Shown here: positions 1-5,522 of the stretch, piece after piece | Layout of the letters: every line of letters starts with the position of its first letter | Position numbering within the stretch: position 1 is the first letter of the stretch | NCBI GenBank assembly: GCA_964398215.1 | Contig: CAYNNP010000188.1 | Coordinates: forward strand, 1 to 13,194 | DNA from: CAYNNP01 sp964398215 | GTDB lineage: Bacteria > Planctomycetota > Planctomycetia > Pirellulales > Pirellulaceae | Length of the DNA stretch: 13,194 bases | Direction of reading: 5' to 3' | Program-made: the position numbers and the translations under genes | Notes under the pieces: model-generated | What the model saw: the letters and a program-made list of their open reading frames with translations, nothing else | Told to the model about the DNA's origin: nothing | Database searches by the model: none

Positions 1-1
1 T

Positions 2-319
2 AAGGGGCCGCAAACCAGCTATTCGATGAGCGCGCTACTGGGTGCTGCGTTTGGTCTTTTACCATGCCCATCAGCGATGGCCGCGTATTTCACAGGTATG
101 TCATCGGGTTCTCCTGTGGCCGCCTATGGAGTGATCGGGCTGTTCGCCGCCGGAATTGCGTTCTCACTGACTTTGGTAGGAATGGTTGTCCAAGTCTTTG
201 GCGGTCGCCTGCTTAAATCAAAATCTCGGTTTTCGAAATTGCCGTGGGCAGGTATTCGAGCGGGCATGATTCTTTCAATCGGAGTTTATTACACGCTCCG
301 ATTGATAAGCCAGGCGTAG
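2..319 (+). CDS. NicO-family (nickel/cobalt-type) transporter, C-terminal part, cut by window edge
   Basis: The reading frame is open to the left edge (no stop before the ATG at 26), so this is the end of a longer gene. The visible part holds a membrane segment with the motif GLLPCPSAMAAYF, followed by a hydrophobic segment (FAAGIAFSLTLVGMVV) and a last helix near the C-terminus. A Pro-Cys-Pro-Ser helix followed by an FSLGLA-like helix is the signature of NicO/RcnA-type metal efflux or uptake permeases of the inner membrane. The substrate cannot be read from this fragment. Its neighbours (MerC-like, TroA-like, HMA, Zur-like) make a divalent-metal role reasonable. It converges on the leftward operon ending at 513. 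Other polytopic exporters with a CP motif remain possible. Confidence 0.65.
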   Translation, partial: KGPQTSYSMSALLGAAFGLLPCPSAMAAYFTGMSSGSPVAAYGVIGLFAAGIAFSLTLVGMVVQVFGGRLLKSKSRFSKLPWAGIRAGMILSIGVYYTLRLISQA

Positions 320-349
320 CGTAGAACAGAACATCATCGCTACATTCCC

Positions 350-475
350 TTAGCAGTCTGTTGATTTTCGCAATCAGCATCGAACAAAGGCGCCTTATGC
401 TCTGCAAAAGATGCGATAAGGGATGCTACTTTTCGCCGAGCGAAAGGCGACAATCGAAAAACAACAAACTGTTAG
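350..475. repeat. Nested inverted-repeat element between convergent genes
   Basis: Outer arms of 21 nt (350-370 and 455-475) are complementary at 17 of 21 positions. Inside, AGCATC (376-381) pairs with GATGCT (422-427) and CCTTAT (393-398) with ATAAGG (416-421). A further small hairpin lies at 431-445 (TTTCGC / GCGAAA, 3-nt loop). The element fills the space between the ends of two convergent genes. It could be a MITE-like or REP-like element, possibly acting as a two-way terminator, but there is no T-tract on either side. No protein was recognised in 320-512. Confidence 0.5.
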
Positions 476-512
476 CGCGAACTTTCAGCATCATGGTTTG
501 TGCTGCATCACT

Positions 513-1091
513 CTATCGATAATGGCCAGCGATTTCGATCGATAGTCTTCGCCACTGAGCGGCAATGGACTCAGCAGGAATGACCAAACGCTTGCCGTCG
601 TTCCACTTCGCTAATGTTTGGCGGCGATACCCCAACCCCAGTCTTCTCTCGACATTGATCTCGTATTGTTGGATCCAGTCAATCAATTTCAATAACAACA
701 AGCCTCGCTCATTTCTATTGCAGTCACCAGGTAATTCCGTTTCGGGTAACTGCTCATCGGTCCATGCCGGACAACTTGGAGCCGAGGTTCTTGAAAATTG
801 AGGCAAGAACTCAAAGCGATGAAGAAATACGCTACCAAGTGGAGCTTGTCCAAAGAAGACCCCGAATCCTCGAAGCACTACCAAGCAATCGTTTGGTAAA
901 GACATTTGGTAGACGCTGGAAGACTCCTTGAATTCGGGAGGCGGCTCTAACCGAGTAAACCCGATTTCCACCAACCAATTTCCCTCTGGACGCAAAATAT
1001 CACGCCCCCAACACCAGCATTGTTGGTTTAAAAGCGTTATCGCTTTTTGAAGCAAACGATCATCAAGCGACTGGTTCAACAATGCCTTCAT
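513..1091 (-). CDS. Conserved-looking hypothetical protein, third gene of the metal operon
   Basis: This is a soluble 192-residue protein with no signal peptide or membrane segment. I do not recognise a characterised domain. Near the N-terminus it has a Trp/Cys-rich patch (CWCWGRDI, about residues 25-32). A central stretch rich in Phe and Gly (RGFGVFFG, VFLHRFEFLPQF, residues 74-98) looks like a beta-rich core, and the C-terminal third is basic and helical. The pattern resembles a planctomycete-restricted family, which is an impression and not a search result. The start at 1091 has GGAG a few bases upstream and overlaps the end of the MerC-like gene by 29 bases, which suggests translational coupling. 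A perfect 8-bp inverted repeat (513-520 / 538-545) spans the stop codon. Confidence 0.7.
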   Translation of the reverse strand: MKALLNQSLDDRLLQKAITLLNQQCWCWGRDILRPEGNWLVEIGFTRLEPPPEFKESSSVYQMSLPNDCLVVLRGFGVFFGQAPLGSVFLHRFEFLPQFSRTSAPSCPAWTDEQLPETELPGDCNRNERGLLLLKLIDWIQQYEINVERRLGLGYRRQTLAKWNDGKRLVIPAESIAAQWRRLSIEIAGHYR

Positions 1092-1665
1092 CCGACTCCG
1101 AAGGACAGCAACCGCAACGACAAGAGAATCGGTGATTGGTTAGGTGAGCTGCCACAAGCAATAATCCGCCCAGCGATGTGACCCACGGAGTCATGCCGTC
1201 GAAAAACGAGGCTGTTGCAACCGTGGTTGTCTCGGAATTCTCTTCGTCCTTACCTTCGTCTTCCGGCGGCTGGCAGCACTCTTCCGTGCAGATTTTACAT
1301 GCGTCTTCGGTCACTTCATCAGATGCAAGAGCAGCAGCAGCACAAGCTTCGCAGCATGCATCTTCCATTGCGAAGGCTGCTGTTGAAATCAGAGACAATC
1401 CGATAATCCCCACACAGATGGGCAACACATGACCATGACGGCGGAAACCAGGTATGAACGCTGCAATCGCGAGCGCGGAACAAACGATTACCATCACTTG
1501 GTGGAAAGAATCATCTAGCAGAAAGCTAAGACCCAACATTGGTAAAAACATTGCCACAAAGGGCATCGCTGCACAGTGAATTGCGCAAGCGATCGATGCC
1601 ACAACTCCCATCCAATCGGACCAGTTTTTCATAACATACTTCAGCACGAATAGCTTTTGAGCCAT
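1063..1665 (-). CDS. MerC-like membrane protein with acidic cysteine-rich insert
   Basis: The protein is about 200 residues with four predicted membrane helices and matches the MerC layout. The first helix carries CAIHC (30-34 of the longest reading), the Cys pair known from MerC mercury transporters. A loop with FRRHGH leads into helix 3, and the last helix (GGLLLVAAHLTNHR) ends the fold. Unusually, an insert of about 50 residues between helices 3 and 4 (105-155) is rich in Cys and Asp/Glu (C107, C108, C111, C126, C129, C133, C134). A Cys cluster (C185, C187, C189, C190) closes the C-terminus. The ATG at 1674 directly abuts AGGA, so the ATG at 1665, nine bases further, is the better start. 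Zinc or copper is as likely a substrate as mercury, because no merA, merP or merR is seen. It follows the TroA-like gene by a few bases. Confidence 0.72.
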   Translation of the reverse strand: MAQKLFVLKYVMKNWSDWMGVVASIACAIHCAAMPFVAMFLPMLGLSFLLDDSFHQVMVIVCSALAIAAFIPGFRRHGHVLPICVGIIGLSLISTAAFAMEDACCEACAAAALASDEVTEDACKICTEECCQPPEDEGKDEENSETTTVATASFFDGMTPWVTSLGGLLLVAAHLTNHRFSCRCGCCPSESDEGIVEPVA

Positions 1666-1677
1666 TTCTTTCATTCC

Positions 1678-2139
1678 TTAGAATTCAATTGTAACGGTGC
1701 GAAATCGATCGAACGCCAACGATACAACAAACGAACATTGCTTGGAAAATCGTCCCATACTATCACCGTCAGTAATCAGGTGTCCTTTGGGCGAACGCTT
1801 TTGTTTCTTGACATAGCCTGCAATATCTATTGCCGGTACTCCTTGAGCTGCCAATCGTTCAAGGAAAAATTGCGAGGTCATTGAGAGCTGGTCACCACGG
1901 TAAATCAAACAACTTGCATCTCTCATCAGCCACGCTCGGCGATTCAATAGTTGATAGGATTCGTCTTCGGATTGGATAAGCGATTCAAACGCCATCGCTG
2001 GACAGCAAGCCTTCAAGAGATTCGCCGACCCGCCATCTAACGCCACGACGCGACCTTCGATTGGGCCCTGCGCCACGAGTGACGAATCCTGGCATAGGAT
2101 AACGCCCAAGAACGTCATGAGAAAGGCAATCAATCGCAT
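1678..2139 (-). CDS. Exported TroA/ZnuA-like half protein, first gene of the metal operon
   Basis: This is a 153-residue protein with an N-terminal signal peptide (MRLIAFLMTFLGVILC, probable cleavage before residue 25). An in-frame upstream extension to 2307 exists, but the ATG at 2139 is preceded by AAAGGAGAG at ideal spacing, so I chose it. Residues 28-110 follow the N-terminal lobe of zinc/manganese ABC-transporter binding proteins: a VVAL strand, then a block reading DASCLIYRGDQL, like the 'ADLVVYNG' strand, then LAAQGVPAIDI, like 'agvpvvdls'. Where those proteins have a metal-binding His (DPHxYxxxP) this one has DESYQLL, and the second lobe is absent. Family members usually have about 300 residues. 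The assignment rests on pattern alone and could be wrong. The gene is divergent from the Cys/His-rich gene at 2391. Confidence 0.6.
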   Translation of the reverse strand: MRLIAFLMTFLGVILCQDSSLVAQGPIEGRVVALDGGSANLLKACCPAMAFESLIQSEDESYQLLNRRAWLMRDASCLIYRGDQLSMTSQFFLERLAAQGVPAIDIAGYVKKQKRSPKGHLITDGDSMGRFSKQCSFVVSLAFDRFRTVTIEF

Positions 2140-2169
2140 GGAAACTCTCCTTTGTCGAAGACAATTTAG

Positions 2170-2190
2170 ATGTGCATAAGATACGCAAAC
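2170..2190. promoter_or_regulatory. Weaker match to the TGCA-N7-TGCA operator before the leftward metal operon
   Basis: TGCATA, 3 bases, TACGCA: an imperfect palindrome with the same spacing as the exact sites at 4445 and 5488 and one mismatch in the core. It lies 31-51 bases upstream of the start at 2139. The promoter geometry seen at the other two sites is not reproduced here, so this is tentative. Confidence 0.35.
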
Positions 2191-2299
2191 GCAAACGTTG
2201 TGCAAGTAGGGTTGAACTGTCACGCGAGTGAAATCACAGAATTCTGATGAAAAAATCTCGGCAATTTGCCGCAAATCGCCAATTCCTGAAATGAACTGT

Positions 2300-2320
2300 A
2301 CTTGCATACGAAGTGCGTTT
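2300..2320. promoter_or_regulatory. Weaker match to the TGCA-N7-TGCA operator before the Cys/His-rich gene
   Basis: A-N2-TGCA-N7-TGCG-N2-T: spacing and flanking A/T fit, with one core mismatch and poor symmetry outside the core. It lies 71-91 bases before the GTG at 2391. One-mismatch cores are expected a few times by chance in 13 kb. Confidence 0.25.
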
Positions 2321-2390
2321 GGCTAAACTTCCGTGGTCGACAGTACATGTGTGACAAACGTCTCGTATCTAACGGTAATAGTTCCCACCC

Positions 2391-2804
2391 GTGATCTCTA
2401 AAAAGACTTATCACGTATTGGTAGCCCTGCTACTTGGCTTGGCTGCTTTAGGGCGCGCTCCCGCGTGGCACCACGTTGGGTGCTGCGGTTCTCATGGTTC
2501 AGTCGACCGCAGCGGTGAACAGAACGAGAATTCAACGCAGAACGAGAATTCGTCGTGCTGTTGCGGACATCACAGTCACTCAGAAGAGCAACCAGCTGAA
2601 GTCCCGACTGAACCGTGTGAAGATCCTGAATCGTGTTTGTTGTGCCAGTCGCTATCTGCGCCTTCAGGTGTCAACTCCCAGGCTGCGACAGCACCAATTT
2701 TTCTATACAGTGCTGATTGGGTTCACATTAGATATCTGGGCTTCATTGCCTCATCTCTACGCTACAACCGACTGCCTCGTGGCTCCCCGGCCTTGATCTC
2801 ATAG
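2391..2804 (+). CDS. Secreted Cys/His-rich protein, DUF2946-like layout
   Basis: This is a 137-residue protein with a signal peptide (KK, then VLVALLLGLAALG, cleavage near residue 25). The mature part carries clusters of possible metal ligands: HH and CC around 27-35, CCCGHHSH at 56-63, and a CEDPESCLLC motif at 76-85. The C-terminus ends in a basic, Pro-containing tail. Small exported proteins with a Cys-x2-Cys pair and such a tail resemble the DUF2946 type linked to copper or other metals, though no sequence identity is claimed. The start is GTG, because the in-frame stop at 2379-2381 excludes anything upstream, and no clear ribosome site is seen. An 18-bp in-frame duplication (2520-2555) creates QNENST/QNENSS. 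The divergent position and the candidate operator suggest metal-dependent control. Confidence 0.6.
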   Translation: MISKKTYHVLVALLLGLAALGRAPAWHHVGCCGSHGSVDRSGEQNENSTQNENSSCCCGHHSHSEEQPAEVPTEPCEDPESCLLCQSLSAPSGVNSQAATAPIFLYSADWVHIRYLGFIASSLRYNRLPRGSPALIS

Positions 2805-2822
2805 TTCTTGACTTTGAGAGTG

Positions 2823-2842
2823 CACACCCAATTGTCGGTGTG
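2823..2842. repeat. Small hairpin downstream of the Cys/His-rich gene
   Basis: CACACC (2823-2828) and GGTGTG (2837-2842) form a 6-bp stem with an 8-nt loop, 19 bases after the stop. No T-tract follows, so a terminator role is only possible. Confidence 0.3.
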
Positions 2843-2947
2843 TAGGTATTCATTTGCGAAGCACTACAAACCTACGTGTTTTGCGTGAGTAGTTCGAAGA
2901 ATTCGGCCAACCTGAATTCTTTTGTCTCAAATACAAATCGGACCGAC

Positions 2948-2977
2948 TTGTCGGCTTCGACTTCACATGGTTTTATA
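2948..2977 (+). promoter_or_regulatory. Possible promoter of the pilin-like gene
   Basis: TTGTCG (2948-2953) and TTTATA (2972-2977) are separated by 18 bases, about 70 bases before the chosen start at 3050. The leader contains a 7-bp inverted repeat (CTTCACA 2961-2967 / TGTGAAG 2988-2994) and a run of eight T at about 3013-3020. The rest of 2805-3034 shows nothing I recognise. Confidence 0.3.
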
Positions 2978-3049
2978 GCTGCTGCTGTGTGAAGCACTGG
3001 TCAGGCGGCAATTTTTTTTAACTCGTTCTTTCAAATGGAAGAAACAAAA

Positions 3050-3400
3050 ATGTCAAATCGTAACATTCGTAGAAACCGTCGTGGCCAGGGATTGGTCGAG
3101 TACATCATTATTGTTGCAGCTGTAGCAATGATCTCATTGGTCGCCGTGTCCGTGTTTGGCCACAAGGTTGCTGATCAATACGCAATTGGCGCTGGTATGC
3201 TGCCAGGCGCACACGCAGAAGACAACCTGGCTATTGCCACAGGTTCCTTCGCTGGTACTTCTGACGCTACTGGAGTCCTCACTGGTACGGGTGCTGTCTC
3301 TTGGACAGACGTCACAGGCGCTGACCCAGCCACTGGAACTTTGGTAAACAATGTTATCACGCAAGCCACGAACGGTGGTGACGCATTCGTCGCTGACTGA
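3050..3400 (+). CDS. Small type IV pilin-like / class III signal peptide protein
   Basis: This is a 116-residue protein with a very basic N-terminus (NIRRNRRG), then QGLVEY and about 20 hydrophobic residues (IIIVAAVAMISLVAVSVFG). Cleavage by a prepilin peptidase after G12 would put Glu at position 5 of the mature chain, as in type IV pilins and Flp/class III prepilins. The remainder is short and rich in Gly, Thr, Ala and Asp with no Cys, and reads as a surface-exposed, low-complexity beta segment. The ATG at 3050 is preceded by GGAAG at 8 bases; the upstream ATG at 3035 has no ribosome site. The gene stands alone between long spaces with its own strong terminator, suggesting abundant independent expression. 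No assembly genes are nearby. It might be a pseudopilin or a structural subunit. Confidence 0.7.
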   Translation: MSNRNIRRNRRGQGLVEYIIIVAAVAMISLVAVSVFGHKVADQYAIGAGMLPGAHAEDNLAIATGSFAGTSDATGVLTGTGAVSWTDVTGADPATGTLVNNVITQATNGGDAFVAD

Positions 3401-3433
3401 TCTTAGTCTGCAAACACAGTAACTAGCATGTGA

Positions 3434-3474
3434 GGGGCCGAGCGGAGCATATCTGTTCGGCCCCGAACTTTTTA
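3434..3474 (+). terminator. Strong intrinsic terminator of the pilin-like gene
   Basis: A 13-bp stem (GGGGCCGAGCGGA paired with TCTGTTCGGCCCC, two G-T pairs) closes a 5-nt loop and is followed by GAACTTTTT. It lies 34 bases after the stop codon at 3400. Confidence 0.85.
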
Positions 3475-3611
3475 CTAACTCTCAGGGATTAATCTTCCAT
3501 CCAATCCAGCACATTATTTTTCAAGTTTTGGGCGTTTTTCCTCGTACCAAAATGGCCTTTTGGGCCACCTTTTTAGCGAGCGGCTCGCCGCACCCTCTAA
3601 GAGACATTCAA

Positions 3612-3710
3612 AAACTGCTTAAGAGTAGTTCGGCTCTCCGAGCCGCGATATCGGCAGGTCTCGACTGGGACAGCTGAGCTACTATGTTGCCTCGCATGAA
3701 AAACTGATTT
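3612..3710. repeat. Dispersed palindromic intergenic repeat, copy 1
   Basis: This copy begins with AAACTGCTT and ends with AAACTGATTT. The outer arms 3624-3635 and 3672-3683 pair at 10 of 12 positions plus G-T pairs, enclosing a perfect hairpin CGGCTC-TCC-GAGCCG (3631-3645). The same architecture recurs at 4925-5015. The surrounding 3475-3810 holds no gene that I recognise; it also contains a GCCCCG-CCAA-CGGGGC hairpin at 3711-3726. Confidence 0.65.
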
Positions 3711-3879
3711 GCCCCGCCAACGGGGCATCTAGCGTAAGCACGAACCTGAGCTTAAGCTTAGTGCTGATCATTGTCCCACGTTGGCGGAAGAAAGATCGAA
3801 CATTTGAACCATGGGGGTTAGCACCGCGTGCCTCTGCGATTTCTCGTCAGCGAAAAGTCCGTTGGAAGTATTCAGATCG

Positions 3880-4308
3880 ATGCGAAATACTAACGTAGAC
3901 ATTGACGCGATTAAGGAGGCCATTCGAGCCGCGGGGCTACGTGCCACACCTGCACGAGTCGCAACACTGCAAATGCTACGTGGAGCAACCTCGCCGATGA
4001 CCCACGCTGATGTAGCTGTGAAACTTGGCGAAAGTGGTATCGACAAGGCCACTGCTTTTCGCAATCTAAATGACATGACCGACGTCGGATTACTACGGCG
4101 AACAGAATTGGGCGGCAACGTTTATCGATTTGAGGAGGTTCGGGACGAAGAGAAAGACCACCCACATCCTCATTTTGTATGCACCGATTGTGGCACGATA
4201 GCTTGCTTGGACAATGTTAAACTGACGGCCCGAAGCAAACGAGCTAGCGAGCGGTTCGGTGAAGTCACCGAGATCCTTTTGCGCGGTCTCTGTAGAGATT
4301 GCAAGTAA
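3880..4308 (+). CDS. Fur-family metalloregulator, probably Zur-like
   Basis: This is a 142-residue cytoplasmic repressor when started at the ATG at 3880, the usual Fur length. An in-frame ATG at 3811 would add 23 residues of no family resemblance. The N-terminal winged helix reads GLRATPARVATLQMLR, with the recognition region DKATAFRNLNDMTDVGLL. The C-terminal half has the metal-sensing stretch DHPHPHFVCTDCG (93-105) and the structural zinc Cys4 site made of CTDC (101-104) and CRDC (138-141). Where iron-sensing Fur has Glu after 'CGkv', this protein has CGTIACLD, placing a Cys (109) in the regulatory site, which favours a zinc sensor. Fur or Nur cannot be excluded. Its genomic partners (HMA protein, folE2, TroA-like) fit Zur. 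No candidate operator was found before its own start. Confidence 0.85.
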   Translation: MRNTNVDIDAIKEAIRAAGLRATPARVATLQMLRGATSPMTHADVAVKLGESGIDKATAFRNLNDMTDVGLLRRTELGGNVYRFEEVRDEEKDHPHPHFVCTDCGTIACLDNVKLTARSKRASERFGEVTEILLRGLCRDCK

Positions 4309-4444
4309 TACTCGCATTCAACATGCACTCGCGACCTTGCTTGGGGCGAAGTCCTCTGGTTGTCGATTTCCTTTCTGCTAATCCTGGCCTCGATCAGTCT
4401 TCTTGCCATAGTGGTACAGAATTTTGGCTTTCATGCAAAATTCC

Positions 4445-4465
4445 ATTTGCACACGTATTGCAAAT
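4445..4465. promoter_or_regulatory. Candidate Zur-type operator of the HMA gene
   Basis: A perfect inverted repeat: ATTTGCA, 7 bases, TGCAAAT. It overlaps the -35 box and is centred at 4455, 25 bases before the -10 start at 4480. A further TGCAAA half-site lies at 4434-4439. It shares A-N2-TGCA-N7-TGCA-N2-T with the folE2 site at 5488. Assignment to the repressor encoded at 3880 is inference. Confidence 0.65.
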
Positions 4466-4485
4466 GTCATTGCGTTGCATATAAA
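4458..4485 (+). promoter_or_regulatory. Promoter of the HMA-domain gene
   Basis: TTGCAA (4458-4463), a 16-base spacer and TATAAA (4480-4485) place the transcription start near 4492. The -35 box lies inside the right half of the inverted repeat, the classic position for a repressor. Confidence 0.55.
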
Positions 4486-4535
4486 ACGGTTGGAATTAGA
4501 TTCCTATTAACAAAACACAAACCAGGACCATGTTA

Positions 4536-4886
4536 ATGCTAGCGATTGCCAAGCGAATTAGCTTACTACCAATCTTTGCAGCGCTGTTAATTGCGTTGGT
4601 TTCACCCGCACCTTCGCACGCTGAAGAAAAACGAATCGTGTCGACAACCATTACGGTTGGCGAAATGTGCAGTGGTTGCGTCAAGCAAATTACCGCTCAT
4701 TTGAATCAGGTAAAGGAAGTTGCCAAATTCAAATGCGATATAAAAACAAAGACCGTTGTTCTGTTCCCAGCCAAGGACATTCGATTCAGTCCTAAGAAAC
4801 TTTGGGAGTCGATGGAGAGCATCGGGAAGACGCCAAAGAAACTGGTTGGACCCGATGGATCTTTCACGGCTAAGCCAAAGAAGTAA
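4536..4886 (+). CDS. Secreted heavy-metal-associated (HMA) domain protein
   Basis: This is a protein of about 116 residues. A signal peptide (hydrophobic segment LLPIFAALLIALVSP, cleavage after SHA near residue 31) sends it out of the cytoplasm. The mature part is one HMA fold: strand STTITVGEMCSGC with the metal-binding CSGC pair (47-50 of the longer reading), helix VKQITAHL, then strand and helix segments ending at SIGKTPKKLVG. Such domains bind Cu, Zn, Cd or Hg through two cysteines; here the usual GMTCxxC is GEMCSGC. AGGA at 4524 suits the ATG at 4536 better than that at 4530. It lies downstream of the Fur-family gene with its own promoter and candidate operator, so it is probably a periplasmic metal carrier made under regulator control. 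The partner is unknown. Confidence 0.8.
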   Translation: MLAIAKRISLLPIFAALLIALVSPAPSHAEEKRIVSTTITVGEMCSGCVKQITAHLNQVKEVAKFKCDIKTKTVVLFPAKDIRFSPKKLWESMESIGKTPKKLVGPDGSFTAKPKK

Positions 4887-4924
4887 AGCTTCTGACTCAA
4901 AGACCGAAGGCAAAGCGGTTTTCC

Positions 4925-5015
4925 AAACTGCTTGAAGTAGCTCGGCTGGCCGAGAAATCGGCAGCTCTTTTAGCGACAGACGAGCTACCACGTGCCTGCC
5001 TTGGAAAACTCATTT
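4925..5015. repeat. Dispersed palindromic intergenic repeat, copy 2
   Basis: Related to the copy at 3612-3710: it starts AAACTGCTT and ends AAAACTCATTT. Outer arms GTAGCTCG (4937-4944) and CGAGCTAC (4981-4988) are perfectly complementary and enclose a hairpin CTCGG-CTGG-CCGAG (4941-4954). Confidence 0.6.
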
Positions 5016-5137
5016 CCACCACAGGTCGGTGTGAATTGGTTGAGTTTCCCGGTTACCCGCACGAACACTTTGATTTGCAGCAACTGCTTGATTTCGTGGA
5101 AACCGGAAGTGGTAACCCACCAGAGATAATTCTCTGA
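5003..5137 (+). pseudogene. Start-less coding-like fragment, unrecognised family
   Basis: The frame is open from 4874 and ends in TGA at 5135-5137 but has no usable start. From about 5003 it reads like a natural protein end, with a block CELVEFPGYPHEHFDLQQLL and a tail TGSGNPPEIIL. I do not recognise the family. Upstream of 5003 the same frame runs through the dispersed repeat, so the repeat may have replaced the beginning of the gene. It may also be chance. Confidence 0.35.
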
Positions 5138-5355
5138 ACGGGTTTGCAATAAAACCTTGGTCAGACGTTCAATGGGAGAACATCGGAACCAAGATCATTG
5201 GCGACATGGGAGTCGCGATGGGGAACTACTATTTCACGCCCGTCGATGGAGGCGATGCAGTGAAAGTAGAGTACTCGTTCGCGTATACGTTTGATGCAGA
5301 TGGAATGCTGAAGATTGTTTTGCACGATTCGCACCTGCCATTCTCTCCAAGCTGA
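5116..5355 (+). pseudogene. C-terminal remnant of a SnoaL/NTF2-like (SgcJ/CaMKII-association type) protein
   Basis: A frame running from a stop at 5113 to TGA at 5353-5355 encodes NGFAIKPW, then WENIGTKIIGDMGVAMGNYY, FTPVDGG, VKVEYSFAYTF and DGMLKIVLHDSHLP. This alternation of strands, with 'gdvAvamGnYyFt', 'vkveYtFay' and 'L.I.lHhSslP', is the C-terminal sheet of SnoaL-like NTF2-fold proteins. About half of the usual protein (N-terminal helices) is missing and there is no start codon near the beginning of the similarity. The preceding frame is interrupted at about 5135, so the gene is truncated or frameshifted. Functional expression is unlikely. Too short to stand out by length, it is recognisable only by translation. 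Confidence 0.6.
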
Positions 5356-5385
5356 ACAAGGCCGTTTTCGAATCGCGTCCTGTGA

Positions 5386-5426
5386 AAAAGCTGGAGATTG
5401 ACAGGGCAAGCAGCTTTCCAGCTTTT
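5386..5426 (+). terminator. Hairpin with T-run after the SnoaL-like remnant
   Basis: AAAAGCTGGA (5386-5395) and TCCAGCTTTT (5417-5426) form a perfect 10-bp stem with a 21-nt loop ending in four T. It sits about 30 bases after the remnant's stop, where the original gene would terminate. The long loop lowers confidence. Confidence 0.45.
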
Positions 5427-5487
5427 CCAATTGATCAGGCGAAGTCCGATGGTCTTCGCTCGCCAAAAGCAGTCGCAAGTCGGGCGT

Positions 5488-5508
5488 AGATGCATAGACT
5501 ATGCATCT
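5488..5508. promoter_or_regulatory. Candidate Zur-type operator of folE2
   Basis: A perfect palindrome: 9-base arms AGATGCATA / TATGCATCT around a 3-base centre GAC. It contains TGCA-N7-TGCA with flanking A and T, like the HMA-gene site. Its centre (5498) is 25 bases before the -10 start at 5523, the same distance as at the HMA gene. Confidence 0.65.
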
Positions 5509-5522
5509 GAAAAGCAACTCAT

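Noticed and set aside
565..801. Plus-strand open frame opposite the unknown operon protein
   Set aside because: Antisense shadow; the minus-strand frame has a ribosome site and operon context.
2264..2276. ATTTGC-C-GCAAAT palindrome as the main operator of the divergent region
   Set aside because: It shares the half-site sequence but not the TGCA-N7-TGCA spacing of the two exact sites, so it was not called as the same element.
2140..2307. N-terminal extension of the TroA-like protein to 2307
   Set aside because: The extension has no signal-peptide logic, while the ATG at 2139 has an excellent ribosome site directly followed by a signal peptide.
2961..3020. Riboswitch or attenuator in the pilin-like gene leader
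   Set aside because: Only a 7-bp inverted repeat and a separate T-run are visible; no known riboswitch core was recognised.
3711..3726. GCCCCG-CCAA-CGGGGC hairpin as a terminator
   Set aside because: No T-tract on either strand directly after the stem, and the pilin-like gene already has a strong terminator at 3434.
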